A program made the position numbers and the translations under genes. This document shows, piece after piece, positions 48,616 to 57,850 of a stretch of DNA of 64,000 bases (the first letter of the stretch is position 1; the number at the start of each line of letters is the position of its first letter). Below the pieces are notes generated by a model, which was not told the DNA's origin, did not search any database, and was given only the letters and a program-made list of their open reading frames with translations. The DNA lies in assembly GCA_018820275.1 (NCBI GenBank), contig JAHJOO010000014.1, positions 62,001-126,000 of the forward strand, given 5' to 3'. The stretch is from Alphaproteobacteria bacterium (GTDB taxonomy: Bacteria > Pseudomonadota > Alphaproteobacteria > Caulobacterales > Caulobacteraceae).

Positions 48616-48648
48616 GCATCATAACCGCGTTTGCGCGGCGATGATCGC
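48616..48648. terminator. Hairpin between the class IV aminotransferase and coaD
   Basis: Around 48616-48648 the arms CCGCG/CGCGG and outer ATCAT/ATGAT form a nested hairpin with a TTTG loop. It lies immediately after the aminotransferase stop on the minus strand and could end the gyrA-aminotransferase transcript. It has no T run. Confidence 0.4.
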
Positions 48649-48649
48649 G

Positions 48650-49447
48650 TCAGATTTTCTCCGGAGCCGACGCGCACAGGGCGGCGGTCAGGCGGGCGAC
48701 CAGCTCCGGGGCCGGCGCAAGGACATGGTCGCCGACGGCGGTGATCGCGGCGGCGGGCGTGGCGCTGTTGCACAGGAAGGCGTGGTCGAAGGCCCCGAGA
48801 TCTCCCAGGGCGACGACCGCCTGGCGTTGCCGCAGGCCCACGGCGGCGAGGCAGCGCGCGATCAGCGCCTGCGTCACGCCCTCCAGCTTCGGTCCCTCGG
48901 GCCAGACGACCTCATCGCCCGCGACGAAGCCGACGTTCCACAGCGTGCCCTCGAGGACGCGCCCATCCGGATCGACGAACAGGGCGTCGTCGAACCCGGC
49001 CCGGACGGCCGCGCGGCGGGCGCGGACCAGGCCGAAGGTGGCGACGTGCTTCAGATGGGGCTCTTCGCGAAGGTAGGTTATCGGCATGATCCGGAGATCG
49101 GTGCCGAGCGGATGCGGCGGATCGAACACGCCGACCATGACGCGCGGGCGACCGGTCCAGCTCACGGCGCGGTGCGTGATCTCGGGCGCGAACAGGCTGA
49201 CCCGCAGCCAGGCGTCGAGACGATCCCCCAAGGCATCCCGGATCAGCCGTCGCAGCCGGTCCTCGCCCACGGACTCGCCAAACAGCGCGATCGACGCGGC
49301 CTCGAGGCGCGCGAGGTGCAGATCCAGCCCCCGGACCCCGCCCGTCTCGACCCGGAACGAGGTGTAGGCCCCGTGGTTGACCAGGGCGGGACTGATCAGG
49401 TCCTCGGCCGTGGCGGGCCGTCCGTCGATCTGGATCCGCGGGGTCAG
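48650..49447 (-). CDS. Class IV (BCAT/ADCL-fold) aminotransferase or aminodeoxychorismate lyase, CTG start
   Basis: The family N terminus ([42 protein letters not shown]) lies before the first GTG of the ORF track (49270). The only possible start after the in-frame TGA is CTG 49447, which overlaps the gyrA stop as CTGA and follows GAGGGCGAAGG. From there the protein has 265 residues. The PLP lysine is in [12 protein letters not shown] and the phosphate-binding motif in [10 protein letters not shown]. Amino-acid transaminase and 4-amino-4-deoxychorismate lyase cannot be told apart. Confidence 0.75.
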   Translation of the reverse strand: MTPRIQIDGRPATAEDLISPALVNHGAYTSFRVETGGVRGLDLHLARLEAASIALFGESVGEDRLRRLIRDALGDRLDAWLRVSLFAPEITHRAVSWTGRPRVMVGVFDPPHPLGTDLRIMPITYLREEPHLKHVATFGLVRARRAAVRAGFDDALFVDPDGRVLEGTLWNVGFVAGDEVVWPEGPKLEGVTQALIARCLAAVGLRQRQAVVALGDLGAFDHAFLCNSATPAAAITAVGDHVLAPAPELVARLTAALCASAPEKI

Positions 49448-52272
49448 CCTTCGCCCTCGCCCGGCTCGCCCGGCCCCACAGCCGCGTCATCCCCGCCGCT
49501 GTCCGGCAGGCGTTCGACGGAGACGACCTTCTCACCGTCCGCCGTGCGGAAGATGGTGACGCCCTGGCTGGCGCGGCCGACGATGCGGACCTGGTCCATG
49601 CGGGTGCGGATCATCTGGCCGCCGGAGGTGACCAGCAGCAGGTCGTCGGTGTCCTCCACCGGGAAGGCGGCGGCCAGACGCGTGCCGGCGCGGCCGCCCA
49701 GGCCGTGGGCGGTCAGCCCCTTCCCGCCGCGGCCGGTGCGGCGATATTCGTAGGCGGAAGACCGCTTGCCGAAGCCGGTTTCGGTGACGGTCAGGATGAA
49801 TTGCTCGGCCGCGCCCAGCTGGGCGATGCGCTCCAGCGACAGGACGGCGTCGGCGACGGCTTCCTCGTCGGCCTCGACGGCGATCGGCTCTTCGTCAGCC
49901 GCCTCGCCCTGCCCGAGCGCCGCGCGGCGCATGGCGTTGGCGTGGCGGACGTAGGCCGCGCGCTCTTCCGGCGTCGCATCGACGCGTCCGAGGATGGCCA
50001 TGGAGATCACCTGATCGCCCTCGGCCAGCCGCACGCCGCGCACGCCGGTCGAGTCGCGACCCTTGAACACGCGCACGTCGTCGGCCTTGAAGCGGATGGC
50101 CTGGCCCAGGGCGGTGGTCAGCAGCACGTCGTCGTCGGCGGTGCACAGGCCGACGCCGACCATGGTGTCGCCGTCCTCCAGCTTCATCGCGATCTTGCCG
50201 GCGCGGTTGACGGTGGCGAAGTCGGACAGCTTGTTGCGGCGCACGTCGCCCGAGCGCGTGGCGAACATGATGTCCAGATTGCCCCACTCGGCCTCGTCCT
50301 CCGGCAAGGGCAGGACGTTCATGATGCTGTCGCCCGGTTCGATCGGCAGCAGGTTGACGAAGGCCTTGCCGCGCGACTGAGGATTGCCCAGCGGCAGGCG
50401 CCAGGTCTTCAGCTTGTAGGCCTTGCCGTTGGTGGCGAAGAACAGGACCGGGGTGTGGGTCGAGGCGGAGAAGACGCCGACCACCGCGTCGTCGTCCTTC
50501 ATGGCCACGCCCGAGCGGCCCTTGCCGCCGCGATGCTGGGTCCGATAGGCGTTCAGCGCCACGCGCTTGACGTAGCCGCCGTGGGTGACGGTGACGACCA
50601 TGTCCTCGCGCGGGATCAGGTCCTCGTCCTCCATCTCGCCGTCGCCTTCCCCGATCAGGGTGCGGCGCGGGACGGCGAATTTGGCCTTCACCTCCTCCAG
50701 CTCCTCGCGGATGACGCCGAGGATGTTGGCGCGGTCGGACAGCAGGGTCAGGTGGCCCTGGATGGTGCCGGCCAGCTCGCGCGCCTCGCCGAAGATGTCG
50801 TCGCGGCCGAGGCCGGTGAGACGGCTCAGCGTCAGGGCCAGGATGGCGCGGGCCTGCTCGTCGGTCAGATTCAGCTTGTCGCCGTCGATCAGCATCGAGC
50901 GCGGGTCGGCGATCAGCTCGACCAGGGCGATCATGTCGCCCACCGGCCAGCTCTTGGCCTGCAGGCGCTCGCGCGCCTCGGACGGATCGGCCGAGGAGCG
51001 GATGATGTGGATGACCTCGTCGATGTTGGCCACGGCCACGGCCAGGCCGACCAGGACGTGGCCGCGGTCGCGGGCCTTGCCCAGTTCGAACTTGATGCGG
51101 CGGACGACCACTTCCTCGCGGAACTCGAGGAAGGCCTCCAGCAACTGGCGCAGGCCCATCTGCTCGGGCCGGCCGTGGTTCAGCGCCAGCATGTTGACGC
51201 CGAACGAGCTCTGCATGGCGGTGAAGCGCCACAGCTGGTTCAGGACCACGTCGCCCGACGCGTCGCGCTTCAGCTCGATCACCATGCGCATGCCGTGACG
51301 GTCAGACTCGTCGCGGACGTCGGAGATGCCCTCGATGCGCTTTTCGCGGACCATTTCGGCGATGCGCTCGATCAGGGTCTGCTTGTTGACCTGATAGGGC
51401 AGTTCGGTGACCACGATCGCTTCGCGGTCCTTGCGGATGGTCTCGATGGTCGCGCGGCCGCGCACCACGACCGAGCCGCGGCCGTCGCGCAGGGCGACGC
51501 GCGGCGCCGTGCGCCCCATGATCTCGCCGCCGGTCGGGAAGTCCGGTCCCGGCACGATGTCCAGCAGGTCGTCGTCGCTGATGCCCGGGTCGGCCAGCAG
51601 CGCCAGGGCCGCGTCCACGACCTCGCCCAGATTGTGCGGAGGAATGTTGGTGGCCATGCCGACGGCGATGCCGCCGGCCCCGTTGACCAGCAGGTTCGGG
51701 ATCCGCGTCGGCAGGACGACCGGCTCCAGCTCCTTCTCGTCGTAGTTCGGCTGGAAGTCGACCGTGTCCTTGTCGATGTCGGCCATCAGGGCCGTCGCCG
51801 CCGAGGCCATGCGCGCCTCGGTGTATCGCATGGAGGCGGGCATATCGCCGTCGACCGAGCCGAAATTGCCCTGGCCGTCGACCAGCATCAGCCCCATCGA
51901 GAAGGGCTGCGCCATGCGCACGAGCGCCATGTAGACGGAGGCGTCGCCGTGCGGGTGGAACCGGCCCAGCACGTCGCCGACCACGCGGGCGCATTTCGAA
52001 TAGGCGCGGTCCGGGGTCATGTTCAGGTCGTGCATCGAATACAGGATGCGACGATGCACCGGCTTGAGGCCGTCGCGCGCGTCCGGCAGGGCACGGCTGA
52101 CGATGACGCTCATCGCATAGTCGAGGTACGACTTGCGGAGCTCATCCTCGATGGTGATGGAGGCGACGTCGCCGCCCTTGGGGGCGCCGTTCTCGGGGAT
52201 CGTGTCGGTCAAGGAATTCGGGCTTTCGTCCGGCGGAATCGGAACGTGTTCCGCGCCCCCGGTTTCTAGCAT
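49444..52272 (-). CDS. gyrA: DNA gyrase subunit A
   Basis: The 942-residue subunit has the gyrase layout: breakage-reunion domain with [10 protein letters not shown], catalytic Tyr150 in MRYTEARM, and a C-terminal pinwheel domain with the GyrA box [10 protein letters not shown]. The quinolone-determining stretch reads [18 protein letters not shown], so the E. coli Ser83 and Asp87 positions are Ala111 and Met115; Caulobacterales relatives are known for low quinolone sensitivity. The N terminus has about 28 extra residues and the C terminus an acidic Gly/Glu tail. It introduces negative supercoils using ATP with GyrB. Confidence 0.97.
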   Translation of the reverse strand: MLETGGAEHVPIPPDESPNSLTDTIPENGAPKGGDVASITIEDELRKSYLDYAMSVIVSRALPDARDGLKPVHRRILYSMHDLNMTPDRAYSKCARVVGDVLGRFHPHGDASVYMALVRMAQPFSMGLMLVDGQGNFGSVDGDMPASMRYTEARMASAATALMADIDKDTVDFQPNYDEKELEPVVLPTRIPNLLVNGAGGIAVGMATNIPPHNLGEVVDAALALLADPGISDDDLLDIVPGPDFPTGGEIMGRTAPRVALRDGRGSVVVRGRATIETIRKDREAIVVTELPYQVNKQTLIERIAEMVREKRIEGISDVRDESDRHGMRMVIELKRDASGDVVLNQLWRFTAMQSSFGVNMLALNHGRPEQMGLRQLLEAFLEFREEVVVRRIKFELGKARDRGHVLVGLAVAVANIDEVIHIIRSSADPSEARERLQAKSWPVGDMIALVELIADPRSMLIDGDKLNLTDEQARAILALTLSRLTGLGRDDIFGEARELAGTIQGHLTLLSDRANILGVIREELEEVKAKFAVPRRTLIGEGDGEMEDEDLIPREDMVVTVTHGGYVKRVALNAYRTQHRGGKGRSGVAMKDDDAVVGVFSASTHTPVLFFATNGKAYKLKTWRLPLGNPQSRGKAFVNLLPIEPGDSIMNVLPLPEDEAEWGNLDIMFATRSGDVRRNKLSDFATVNRAGKIAMKLEDGDTMVGVGLCTADDDVLLTTALGQAIRFKADDVRVFKGRDSTGVRGVRLAEGDQVISMAILGRVDATPEERAAYVRHANAMRRAALGQGEAADEEPIAVEADEEAVADAVLSLERIAQLGAAEQFILTVTETGFGKRSSAYEYRRTGRGGKGLTAHGLGGRAGTRLAAAFPVEDTDDLLLVTSGGQMIRTRMDQVRIVGRASQGVTIFRTADGEKVVSVERLPDSGGDDAAVGPGEPGEGEG

Positions 52273-52334
52273 TCATAAGGCTTTCGGGCCAAGTCGCAGG
52301 GGTCGTCCGGATCCCGCCGTCCACGGAGAAGATC

Positions 52335-52889
52335 ATGCGCCGCCTCACCCTCGCCGCCCTCGCCGTTTCGATGACCGCGCCACTGGGCGCCTGCGCCTCC
52401 ATGGGCATGGCCGATCGCGCGCCGCTGGGCGATTTCGGCGAGGCGACCCTGGTCAACGCCGAGGGCGCCCGGGTCGGGCGGGCGGTGCTCACCCAAGGGC
52501 CCACGGGCCTGCTGATCCGGATCGAGGCCACCGGCATGACGCCCGGCTGGCACGGAATCCACCTGCACCAGACCGCGGAGTGCGAGGGTGCCTTCACCAG
52601 CGCCGGGGGCCACATTCACGGCGGCGAGGGCGGCAAGCCCCACGGCCTGCTGAACCCGGCCGGGCCCGACGACGGCGACCTGCCCAACGTCCATGCGGAC
52701 GCCACCGGCCGGGTCATGGCCGAGGTGTTCACGCCGCGTGCGCGAATCTCCGGGACCGGGCCGGGCGCGTGGCTGTGGGACGAGGACGGCTCGGCCATCG
52801 TCATCCACGCCGGCACCGACGACCACACGACCCAGCCGATCGGCGGAGCCGGCGCGCGGGTGGCCTGCGGGATCGTGGCCGCGGGCTGA
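52335..52889 (+). CDS. sodC: Cu/Zn superoxide dismutase, predicted lipoprotein
   Basis: A 184-residue periplasmic SodC. The N terminus is a lipoprotein signal with lipobox PLGAC (Cys about 20) rather than a plain signal peptide. The copper/zinc ligands are in WHGIHLHQTAEC, GGHIHGGEGG, HGLLNPAGPDDGDLPNVH and HAGTDDHTT, and the GGAGARVACGIV end with its disulfide Cys is typical. It removes superoxide at the membrane surface. Divergent from gyrA by 62 bases. Confidence 0.9.
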   Translation: MRRLTLAALAVSMTAPLGACASMGMADRAPLGDFGEATLVNAEGARVGRAVLTQGPTGLLIRIEATGMTPGWHGIHLHQTAECEGAFTSAGGHIHGGEGGKPHGLLNPAGPDDGDLPNVHADATGRVMAEVFTPRARISGTGPGAWLWDEDGSAIVIHAGTDDHTTQPIGGAGARVACGIVAAG

Positions 52890-52943
52890 GGCTTTGTGCT
52901 TGGCCCGTCGCTCGCGACGCGGCCGCTCGCGGTCTGGGGCCGG

Positions 52944-53843
52944 TCAGGCCTTGGCCGCGCCGGCCCGGAGGCCGCGTTCCGCGAGGGCGACCACGCCGAC
53001 CCCGCTGATGGTCAGGGCCGCGCCGGTCAGGATCTGGACAGTCAGAACGTCGCCCAGCCACAGGGCACCGATGAGGATGGACACGACCGGCGTGGCCAGC
53101 AGATAGGGCGTGACGCGCCCCGCCTCCCGCCGCTGCACCAGCCAGAACATCAGGGTCGTGGCGACGATCGACGACGCGAGGCCGGACCACAGCACCGTGC
53201 CCCAGATCAGCGGCGTGGCCGCGGCGGCCGCCTCGAACTGGCCATGCTCCCACAGCGCCGAGCCCGCGGCGAGGGTGGGCAGGCAGGTCAGGGCCAGCAG
53301 GCCCTGCATCTTCAGCGGCGGAATGGACGTGGTGCGGCGGGCCACCACGGTGGTCAGTGCCCAGGCGGCGCTGGCTCCGATCACGACGACGATGGCCTTC
53401 CAGTCCTGAAGCGCGTGCGGGTCGGCGGCCATCCAGACGATGCCGAAAAAGGCCACGACCAGACCCGTGAGCGCCAGCCGGCTCAGCCGCTCGCCGAGGA
53501 TCAGGAAGGCGAACAGCGCTGTGAACGGAATCCACAGTTGCGTGGCGACCGAGGCCGGGCTGACGTCATTGGCGAGCGAGAAGCCGAGGTAGATCAGACC
53601 ATAGTGGATCGGGCCGCCCAGCAGCACGATCACCAGCAGGCTCTTCCAGTTCGGGAACGGCGGCCGGACGAAGGGCAGAAGGCAGAGGCTGGCCAGTCCG
53701 AAGCGGAGGGCGGCGGCGAAGAGCGGCGGCAACTGCTCGGTGGCGACCTTGGCGGCGGCGTTGTTGGCCCCCCAGATGACCACGATCAGCACAAGGGCGC
53801 CGATCTCGAGCGCGGTCAGGCGGTGGGGCGCGGGCGGGGTCAC
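52944..53843 (-). CDS. EamA/DMT-superfamily transporter
   Basis: A 299-residue membrane protein with about ten hydrophobic spans in two EamA repeats (ALEIGALVLIVVIWGANNAAAK at the first span, PLIWGTVLWSGLASSIVATTLMF in the second half). The family exports amino acids or other small metabolites; the substrate is unknown. It ends in ERGLRAGAAKA and stands 54 bases after sodC, on the other strand. Confidence 0.8.
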   Translation of the reverse strand: MTPPAPHRLTALEIGALVLIVVIWGANNAAAKVATEQLPPLFAAALRFGLASLCLLPFVRPPFPNWKSLLVIVLLGGPIHYGLIYLGFSLANDVSPASVATQLWIPFTALFAFLILGERLSRLALTGLVVAFFGIVWMAADPHALQDWKAIVVVIGASAAWALTTVVARRTTSIPPLKMQGLLALTCLPTLAAGSALWEHGQFEAAAAATPLIWGTVLWSGLASSIVATTLMFWLVQRREAGRVTPYLLATPVVSILIGALWLGDVLTVQILTGAALTISGVGVVALAERGLRAGAAKA

Positions 53844-53905
53844 CGTCCGGCTATGGCATGGGGCGTCGTGCCGCGCGCCTCAAACCGGGTGACGAACGGT
53901 TACGA

Positions 53906-54373
53906 TCAGGCCGGCCTGGCGATCATCAGCCAGTAGATGCCCAGGACGGCGGCGAAGGCCGGAATGCCCAGCGCGAACCAGAGGCGGTACAGGCGGCCGT
54001 AGGCGTCGGGCAGCGGGGCGGCGGCGGCGGCGGCGGCGCGGGCGAGGTCCCGCAGGCGGATCTGGATGACCACGACCGGCAACCAGCAGGCCCCGGTCAG
54101 GACATAGAGGCCGTAGGCCCACAGCAGCCAGGGCTCGGTCAGCGCATAGCCCTGGAGGTGGATCAGGCCGAGGCCGCTGAGCGGCTGGACGATGACGGCG
54201 ACGGCGGTGAACAGGGCGTCGGCGACGACCACCGTCCCGGCCACGTGGGCGACGGCGGCGGCGTCGCGCGACCGGTTCGCCCAGACCATGAAGAAGGCGA
54301 TTCCCATGCCCGTGCCGAACAGGACGGCACCGGACAGGATGTGGACCATCTTCACCGCGACATAGAGATCCAT
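53906..54373 (-). CDS. DUF2269-type small integral membrane protein
   Basis: The start at ATG 54373 shares its last base with the stop of the neighbouring gene. The 155-residue protein has four spans (VKMVHILSGAVLFGTGMGIAFF, TVVVADALFTAVAVIVQPLSG, ALTEPWLLWAYGLYVLTGAC, LWFALGIPAFAAVLGIYWLM) and resembles predicted DUF2269 membrane proteins, which often sit beside DoxX-like/NAD-binding genes. No catalytic motif is visible. Confidence 0.7.
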   Translation of the reverse strand: MDLYVAVKMVHILSGAVLFGTGMGIAFFMVWANRSRDAAAVAHVAGTVVVADALFTAVAVIVQPLSGLGLIHLQGYALTEPWLLWAYGLYVLTGACWLPVVVIQIRLRDLARAAAAAAAPLPDAYGRLYRLWFALGIPAFAAVLGIYWLMIARPA

Positions 54374-55662
54374 CAGCGGCGGGCCTCCGTGGCGGCGACG
54401 TAGAGGGCGAGGACGATGCCGGGAAGCACCTTGAGCCACGGCCCGAGCGGATCCAGCCAGAGGTGCGGCAGGCTGAGGCTGCCGGCGATCAAATAGCCGA
54501 CCGAGACCAGCGCCATGCCGACGGCGGCGCGGGCGGACCACGAGCGCTTCAGGATCGCCATGCCGAGCAGAAGGTCGACGACGGCCCCTCCCCCGGCGAT
54601 CCAGGGCGACAGCGCGCCGAACCCTCCGGCGTCCAGGGTGGCGACGGCCCCGTCCCAGCCCCAGCGCAGGGTGACCACGCCGGTGACGATCCAGAACAGG
54701 CTGAGCGCCACGATCGCCAGCGGCCGCAGAAACCAGAGCCGCGCGTGATGCACGTCCTGGACCGAGGCCGGGACCTGCGTCAGGACCGCGTCGAGGCCGC
54801 GCGGCGGGGCACCGAGAACGGCCGGCCACGGGGCGTCGCGGCCGGCGACGTCGTGGTTCATCTGCCGCAGCGACGTGCTGCGAAGAGGCGAGGCCCAGCC
54901 GACGTGACCCAGAAGGTCGCCGACGGCCAGCGCGGGCCGGGCCAGGGCGAGGGGCAGGCGCAGCACGGGCGCCGGCGACAGGCCCAGCCAGGCGCGGTAC
55001 CGGCGCAGCAGGTCGGCCTGGCTCACGGCCTGCGGTCCGCCGAGGTCGGCGGTGAGACCCGGCGGTGCGTCGACCGCCGCGACGATGGCGGTCGCCAGAT
55101 CTCCGGCGAAGATCGGGCGGAACACCTGATCCCCGCCGACCACCGGGATCACGCCCGGGAAGGCCGCCAGCGCCCGGATCAGCCCCGTGCCGCCGAAGGC
55201 GCCGCGGCCGATCACCAGCGACGGACGCAGGATGACCCAGTCCAGCCCGGAGGCGCCGACCAACCGCTCGGTCTCGGCCTTGGTGCGCGCATAGTCTGTG
55301 CCGGCCACGGCGTCGGCGCCGACGGCCGAGAGGTGGACCAGACGATGCACGCCCGCGGCCTGCATGGCGGCGATCAGGCGGCGCGGTCCGTCGACGTGGG
55401 CCGCGGACAGACTGTCCTCCGCCCCGTCCTGAAGCGCGCCGACGCAGTTGATCACGGCGTCCAAGCCGGCGAGGGCTGCTGCCCAGTCGGCCGCCGGATC
55501 GGCGAAGTCGATTGCGACCCACTCGAACCCCGGGGCCCGCCTCGCCGAAGCGGTGGGACGACGGGCGGCGGCGCGGACGGCCCAGCCGGCCCGGTCGAAG
55601 GCGGCGGCCACCTCGGCGCCGATGAAGCCGCCCGCGCCGAGGATCAGGACGCGGCGGGTCAG
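54373..55662 (-). CDS. NAD(P)-binding SDR-like protein fused to a DoxX-like membrane domain, CTG start
   Basis: The ORF track starts at a GTG (55611) that cuts off the Rossmann motif. Reading back, VLILGAGGFIGAEV is in frame, and the only possible start is CTG 55662, overlapping the upstream stop as CTGA. This gives 429 residues. Residues about 1-290 form a Rossmann NAD(P)-binding domain of the NmrA/complex-I-NDUFA9-like type (INCVGAL, HLSAVGADA, DYARTKAETERLV). The last 120 residues have four hydrophobic spans like DoxX. Function unknown; a membrane-linked redox or lipid role is likely. Confidence 0.78.
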   Translation of the reverse strand: MTRRVLILGAGGFIGAEVAAAFDRAGWAVRAAARRPTASARRAPGFEWVAIDFADPAADWAAALAGLDAVINCVGALQDGAEDSLSAAHVDGPRRLIAAMQAAGVHRLVHLSAVGADAVAGTDYARTKAETERLVGASGLDWVILRPSLVIGRGAFGGTGLIRALAAFPGVIPVVGGDQVFRPIFAGDLATAIVAAVDAPPGLTADLGGPQAVSQADLLRRYRAWLGLSPAPVLRLPLALARPALAVGDLLGHVGWASPLRSTSLRQMNHDVAGRDAPWPAVLGAPPRGLDAVLTQVPASVQDVHHARLWFLRPLAIVALSLFWIVTGVVTLRWGWDGAVATLDAGGFGALSPWIAGGGAVVDLLLGMAILKRSWSARAAVGMALVSVGYLIAGSLSLPHLWLDPLGPWLKVLPGIVLALYVAATEARR

Positions 55663-56111
55663 CGGACGACGCGGCGCTGGACGCGCCGGGTCTGCGTGCG
55701 CCCCGGCGCGCTGGTCAGGATCAGGTCCCCGGCCCGGGCCTGAGGCTCATCTCCGCGGGCGATCACGCAGTCGAAGATCTCCATCACCTGGCCGTCGCGG
55801 GTCAGGAGGAGACGGCCCGGGGCGCTGAAGCGCGTTCGCCAGTCGCCGCCGTCCATCCGGTCGGCGGCGTCCAGATCCGCCTCGATGACGTCCAGACTCG
55901 TCCGGGGCTGACTGGAGGCGAGCCAGACCGTCGCCCCGTCGGCTCCGAAGCGGATCCATTCGTGAGGAGCCTGGTCGTAAACCGCGCGGGTCGAGGCGTT
56001 GTCCGTCTCCACCGCGGCCAGCTCCCACACGCCGACGACGTCGGCCATGGAGCAGGGCGCGGCGTCCTGAATCGCCGCAGACGTCAGCAGCACGACGAGC
56101 AGAGGCCCCAT
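55659..56111 (-). CDS. Small secreted protein of unknown function
   Basis: The ATG at 56111 opens a signal peptide (MGPLLVVLLTSAAIQDAAPC), which favours this start over the ORF track's longer frame that runs into ssb. The 150-residue protein resembles a lipocalin-like or META-type small fold (VVGVWELAAVETD, APHEWIRFGADGATVWL) but carries no clear motif. It overlaps the next gene as CTGA and follows ssb by 7 bases. Confidence 0.65.
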   Translation of the reverse strand: MGPLLVVLLTSAAIQDAAPCSMADVVGVWELAAVETDNASTRAVYDQAPHEWIRFGADGATVWLASSQPRTSLDVIEADLDAADRMDGGDWRTRFSAPGRLLLTRDGQVMEIFDCVIARGDEPQARAGDLILTSAPGRTQTRRVQRRVVR

Positions 56112-56118
56112 CCCGTCC

Positions 56119-56589
56119 TCAGAACGGGATGTCGTCGTTGAGGTCGTAGCTTTCCTTGGGGCCCGAGGACTTCGGCGCCGGACCGCCGGAGAAGCCGTAG
56201 TCGTCATCCGAACGCCCGCCGCCGGACGCGGCCCCGTCGCCGCGGCCGCCGAGCATGGTCAGATTGCCGTTGAAGCGCTGGATCACGACCTCGGTCGTGT
56301 ATTTCTCGACGCCGTTCTGCTCGTACTTGCGCGTCTGCAGAGAGCCTTCGATATATACCGTGGAGCCCTTTTTCAGATAATTTTCAACGACCTTGACGAT
56401 GTTGTCGTTGAAGATGACGACGCGGTGCCACTCGGTCTTCTCCTTGCGCTCGCCGCTAGACTTGTCGCGCCAGGTCTCGGACGTGGCCAGCGACAGGTTG
56501 GCGACGCGGTCGCCGTTGTTGAGCGAGCGGATTTCCGGGTCCTTCCCGAGGTTTCCGACCAGAATGACCTTGTTGACGCTGCCCGCCAT
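56119..56589 (-). CDS. ssb: Single-stranded DNA-binding protein
   Basis: The 156-residue SSB has an N-terminal OB fold ([43 protein letters not shown]) and the acidic DLNDDIPF tip that recruits replication and repair partners, preceded by a Gly/Ser-rich linker. It forms tetramers on single-stranded DNA during replication and repair. Confidence 0.97.
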   Translation of the reverse strand: MAGSVNKVILVGNLGKDPEIRSLNNGDRVANLSLATSETWRDKSSGERKEKTEWHRVVIFNDNIVKVVENYLKKGSTVYIEGSLQTRKYEQNGVEKYTTEVVIQRFNGNLTMLGGRGDGAASGGGRSDDDYGFSGGPAPKSSGPKESYDLNDDIPF

Positions 56590-56659
56590 GGGACGCTCCT
56601 CGTTCTGAATTATCCGGAACCCATAGCGCAGAGCGCCGGATGTTCCAACTTTGTTCCGA

Positions 56660-57106
56660 TCAGTTGGCCGACGGCGGCGGTGCCTCGGGCGGCGCGATGA
56701 CGCCGATCGGACGCCCGTCGATCTGGCGCTGGATCGCCCCGGGGATGGCCAGGCGACCGTCCCCCGTGCGCGCGAGGGCGAAGAAGCGACTGCCCGTCAG
56801 CGTCTTTCCGAAAGACACGCCGGTCGCGTCGATAAAGATGAACTGCCCCTGGTAGGCGCCCAGAATTTCGCGGTTCGAGCCTCCCATGCCGAGGAAGCGC
56901 AGGCGCATTTCCTCCAGCCGCGCGGCGCAGAACTCGATCTGGGGCTGGTCGCGGGCCACGACGTTGAGCTTCAGCCCGTTTTCGGCCGCCTCGTCCGGGA
57001 CGACGAAATAGCACACCCCGGGGTCGTAGGGGGCCTCGGGCGAGCTGGAGCAGGCGGCGGCCGCGACGGCCAGCGCGGCGGCGCCGGCGATGAGGAAGAA
57101 GCGCAT
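56660..57106 (-). CDS. Small lipoprotein, partner of the upstream membrane-anchored protein
   Basis: A 148-residue protein with lipobox AAAAC (Cys about 19). The mature part ([31 protein letters not shown]) has no known motif; a Pro-rich tail ends it. ATG 57106 shares its base with the upstream stop (TGATG), so the two are co-translated. Confidence 0.65.
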   Translation of the reverse strand: MRFFLIAGAAALAVAAAACSSSPEAPYDPGVCYFVVPDEAAENGLKLNVVARDQPQIEFCAARLEEMRLRFLGMGGSNREILGAYQGQFIFIDATGVSFGKTLTGSRFFALARTGDGRLAIPGAIQRQIDGRPIGVIAPPEAPPPSAN

Positions 57107-57771
57107 CAGTTGATGGGGCCCAGGTTGCAGCGACGGTCCTGCTCCACCAACGTGCGGAAGTCGGCGTTGTTCTCCGACCGCTCGACGCGGCCCGGCACGA
57201 GGCGCAGCGTGGTGTTGCCCCAGCGGCCATACAGGGCGTCGCCCGGGCGCACGCAGGTGCCGGAATAGAGCGCCTGGACGCACGCCGAGAGGCTCATGCT
57301 GGAGGAGACGGCGCGCCAGTCCCCGCCGACGTGGCGCAGGCAACTTTCGCCCGGGTCGGCGACCGGCTGGCCCGCGTCGACGACGGGCGGGAGGTCGGGC
57401 AGCGGTTCCGGCTCGAGCAGCTCGACGGGTTCCACCGGGGGCGGGGCCAGCGAGGCGGTCGGCGCCGCAGCGAGGGCCCCCGTCTCGTCGATGCCGACGT
57501 CGAGGGCGTCGGTGGCCAGGCCATTCCGTTCGGCGCACTGGGCCAGGGTGGCCATGCCGACGAAACGGCCCGCCACGAAGCAGCGCAGTTCGCGGGTGCT
57601 TTCCAGAGAGGGGGCGTCGGCGACGTCCACGGTCAACCCGCCTTGCGACGCCGGCGGTGGCGCGGTCGGGGCGGGTCCGCGACCGAACCAGAGGGCGAGC
57701 GACACGGCCACGATCACCACGGCGGCACCGCCGGCGATCAGGAAGACGCGATTGTCTGAGGGGCTGGCCAT
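57106..57771 (-). CDS. Inner-membrane-anchored protein of unknown function
   Basis: A 221-residue protein with one N-terminal span (VFLIAGGAAVVIVAVSLALW), a Pro/Ala-rich linker (EPVELLEPEPLPDLPP) and paired cysteines (CFVAG, CAERNG, CLRHVGG, CVQALYSGTCVRPG, CNLGPIN) in a periplasmic part. The pattern suggests a disulfide-bonded periplasmic domain. Not recognised further. Confidence 0.6.
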   Translation of the reverse strand: MASPSDNRVFLIAGGAAVVIVAVSLALWFGRGPAPTAPPPASQGGLTVDVADAPSLESTRELRCFVAGRFVGMATLAQCAERNGLATDALDVGIDETGALAAAPTASLAPPPVEPVELLEPEPLPDLPPVVDAGQPVADPGESCLRHVGGDWRAVSSSMSLSACVQALYSGTCVRPGDALYGRWGNTTLRLVPGRVERSENNADFRTLVEQDRRCNLGPIN

Positions 57772-57850
57772 TTGGGGTCGCTCGCGGAAGCTCCACCCTC
57801 AATGACCCGCCGACGCGGGGGGCGTCAACCGTGAAGCCGACGACCGGCGG

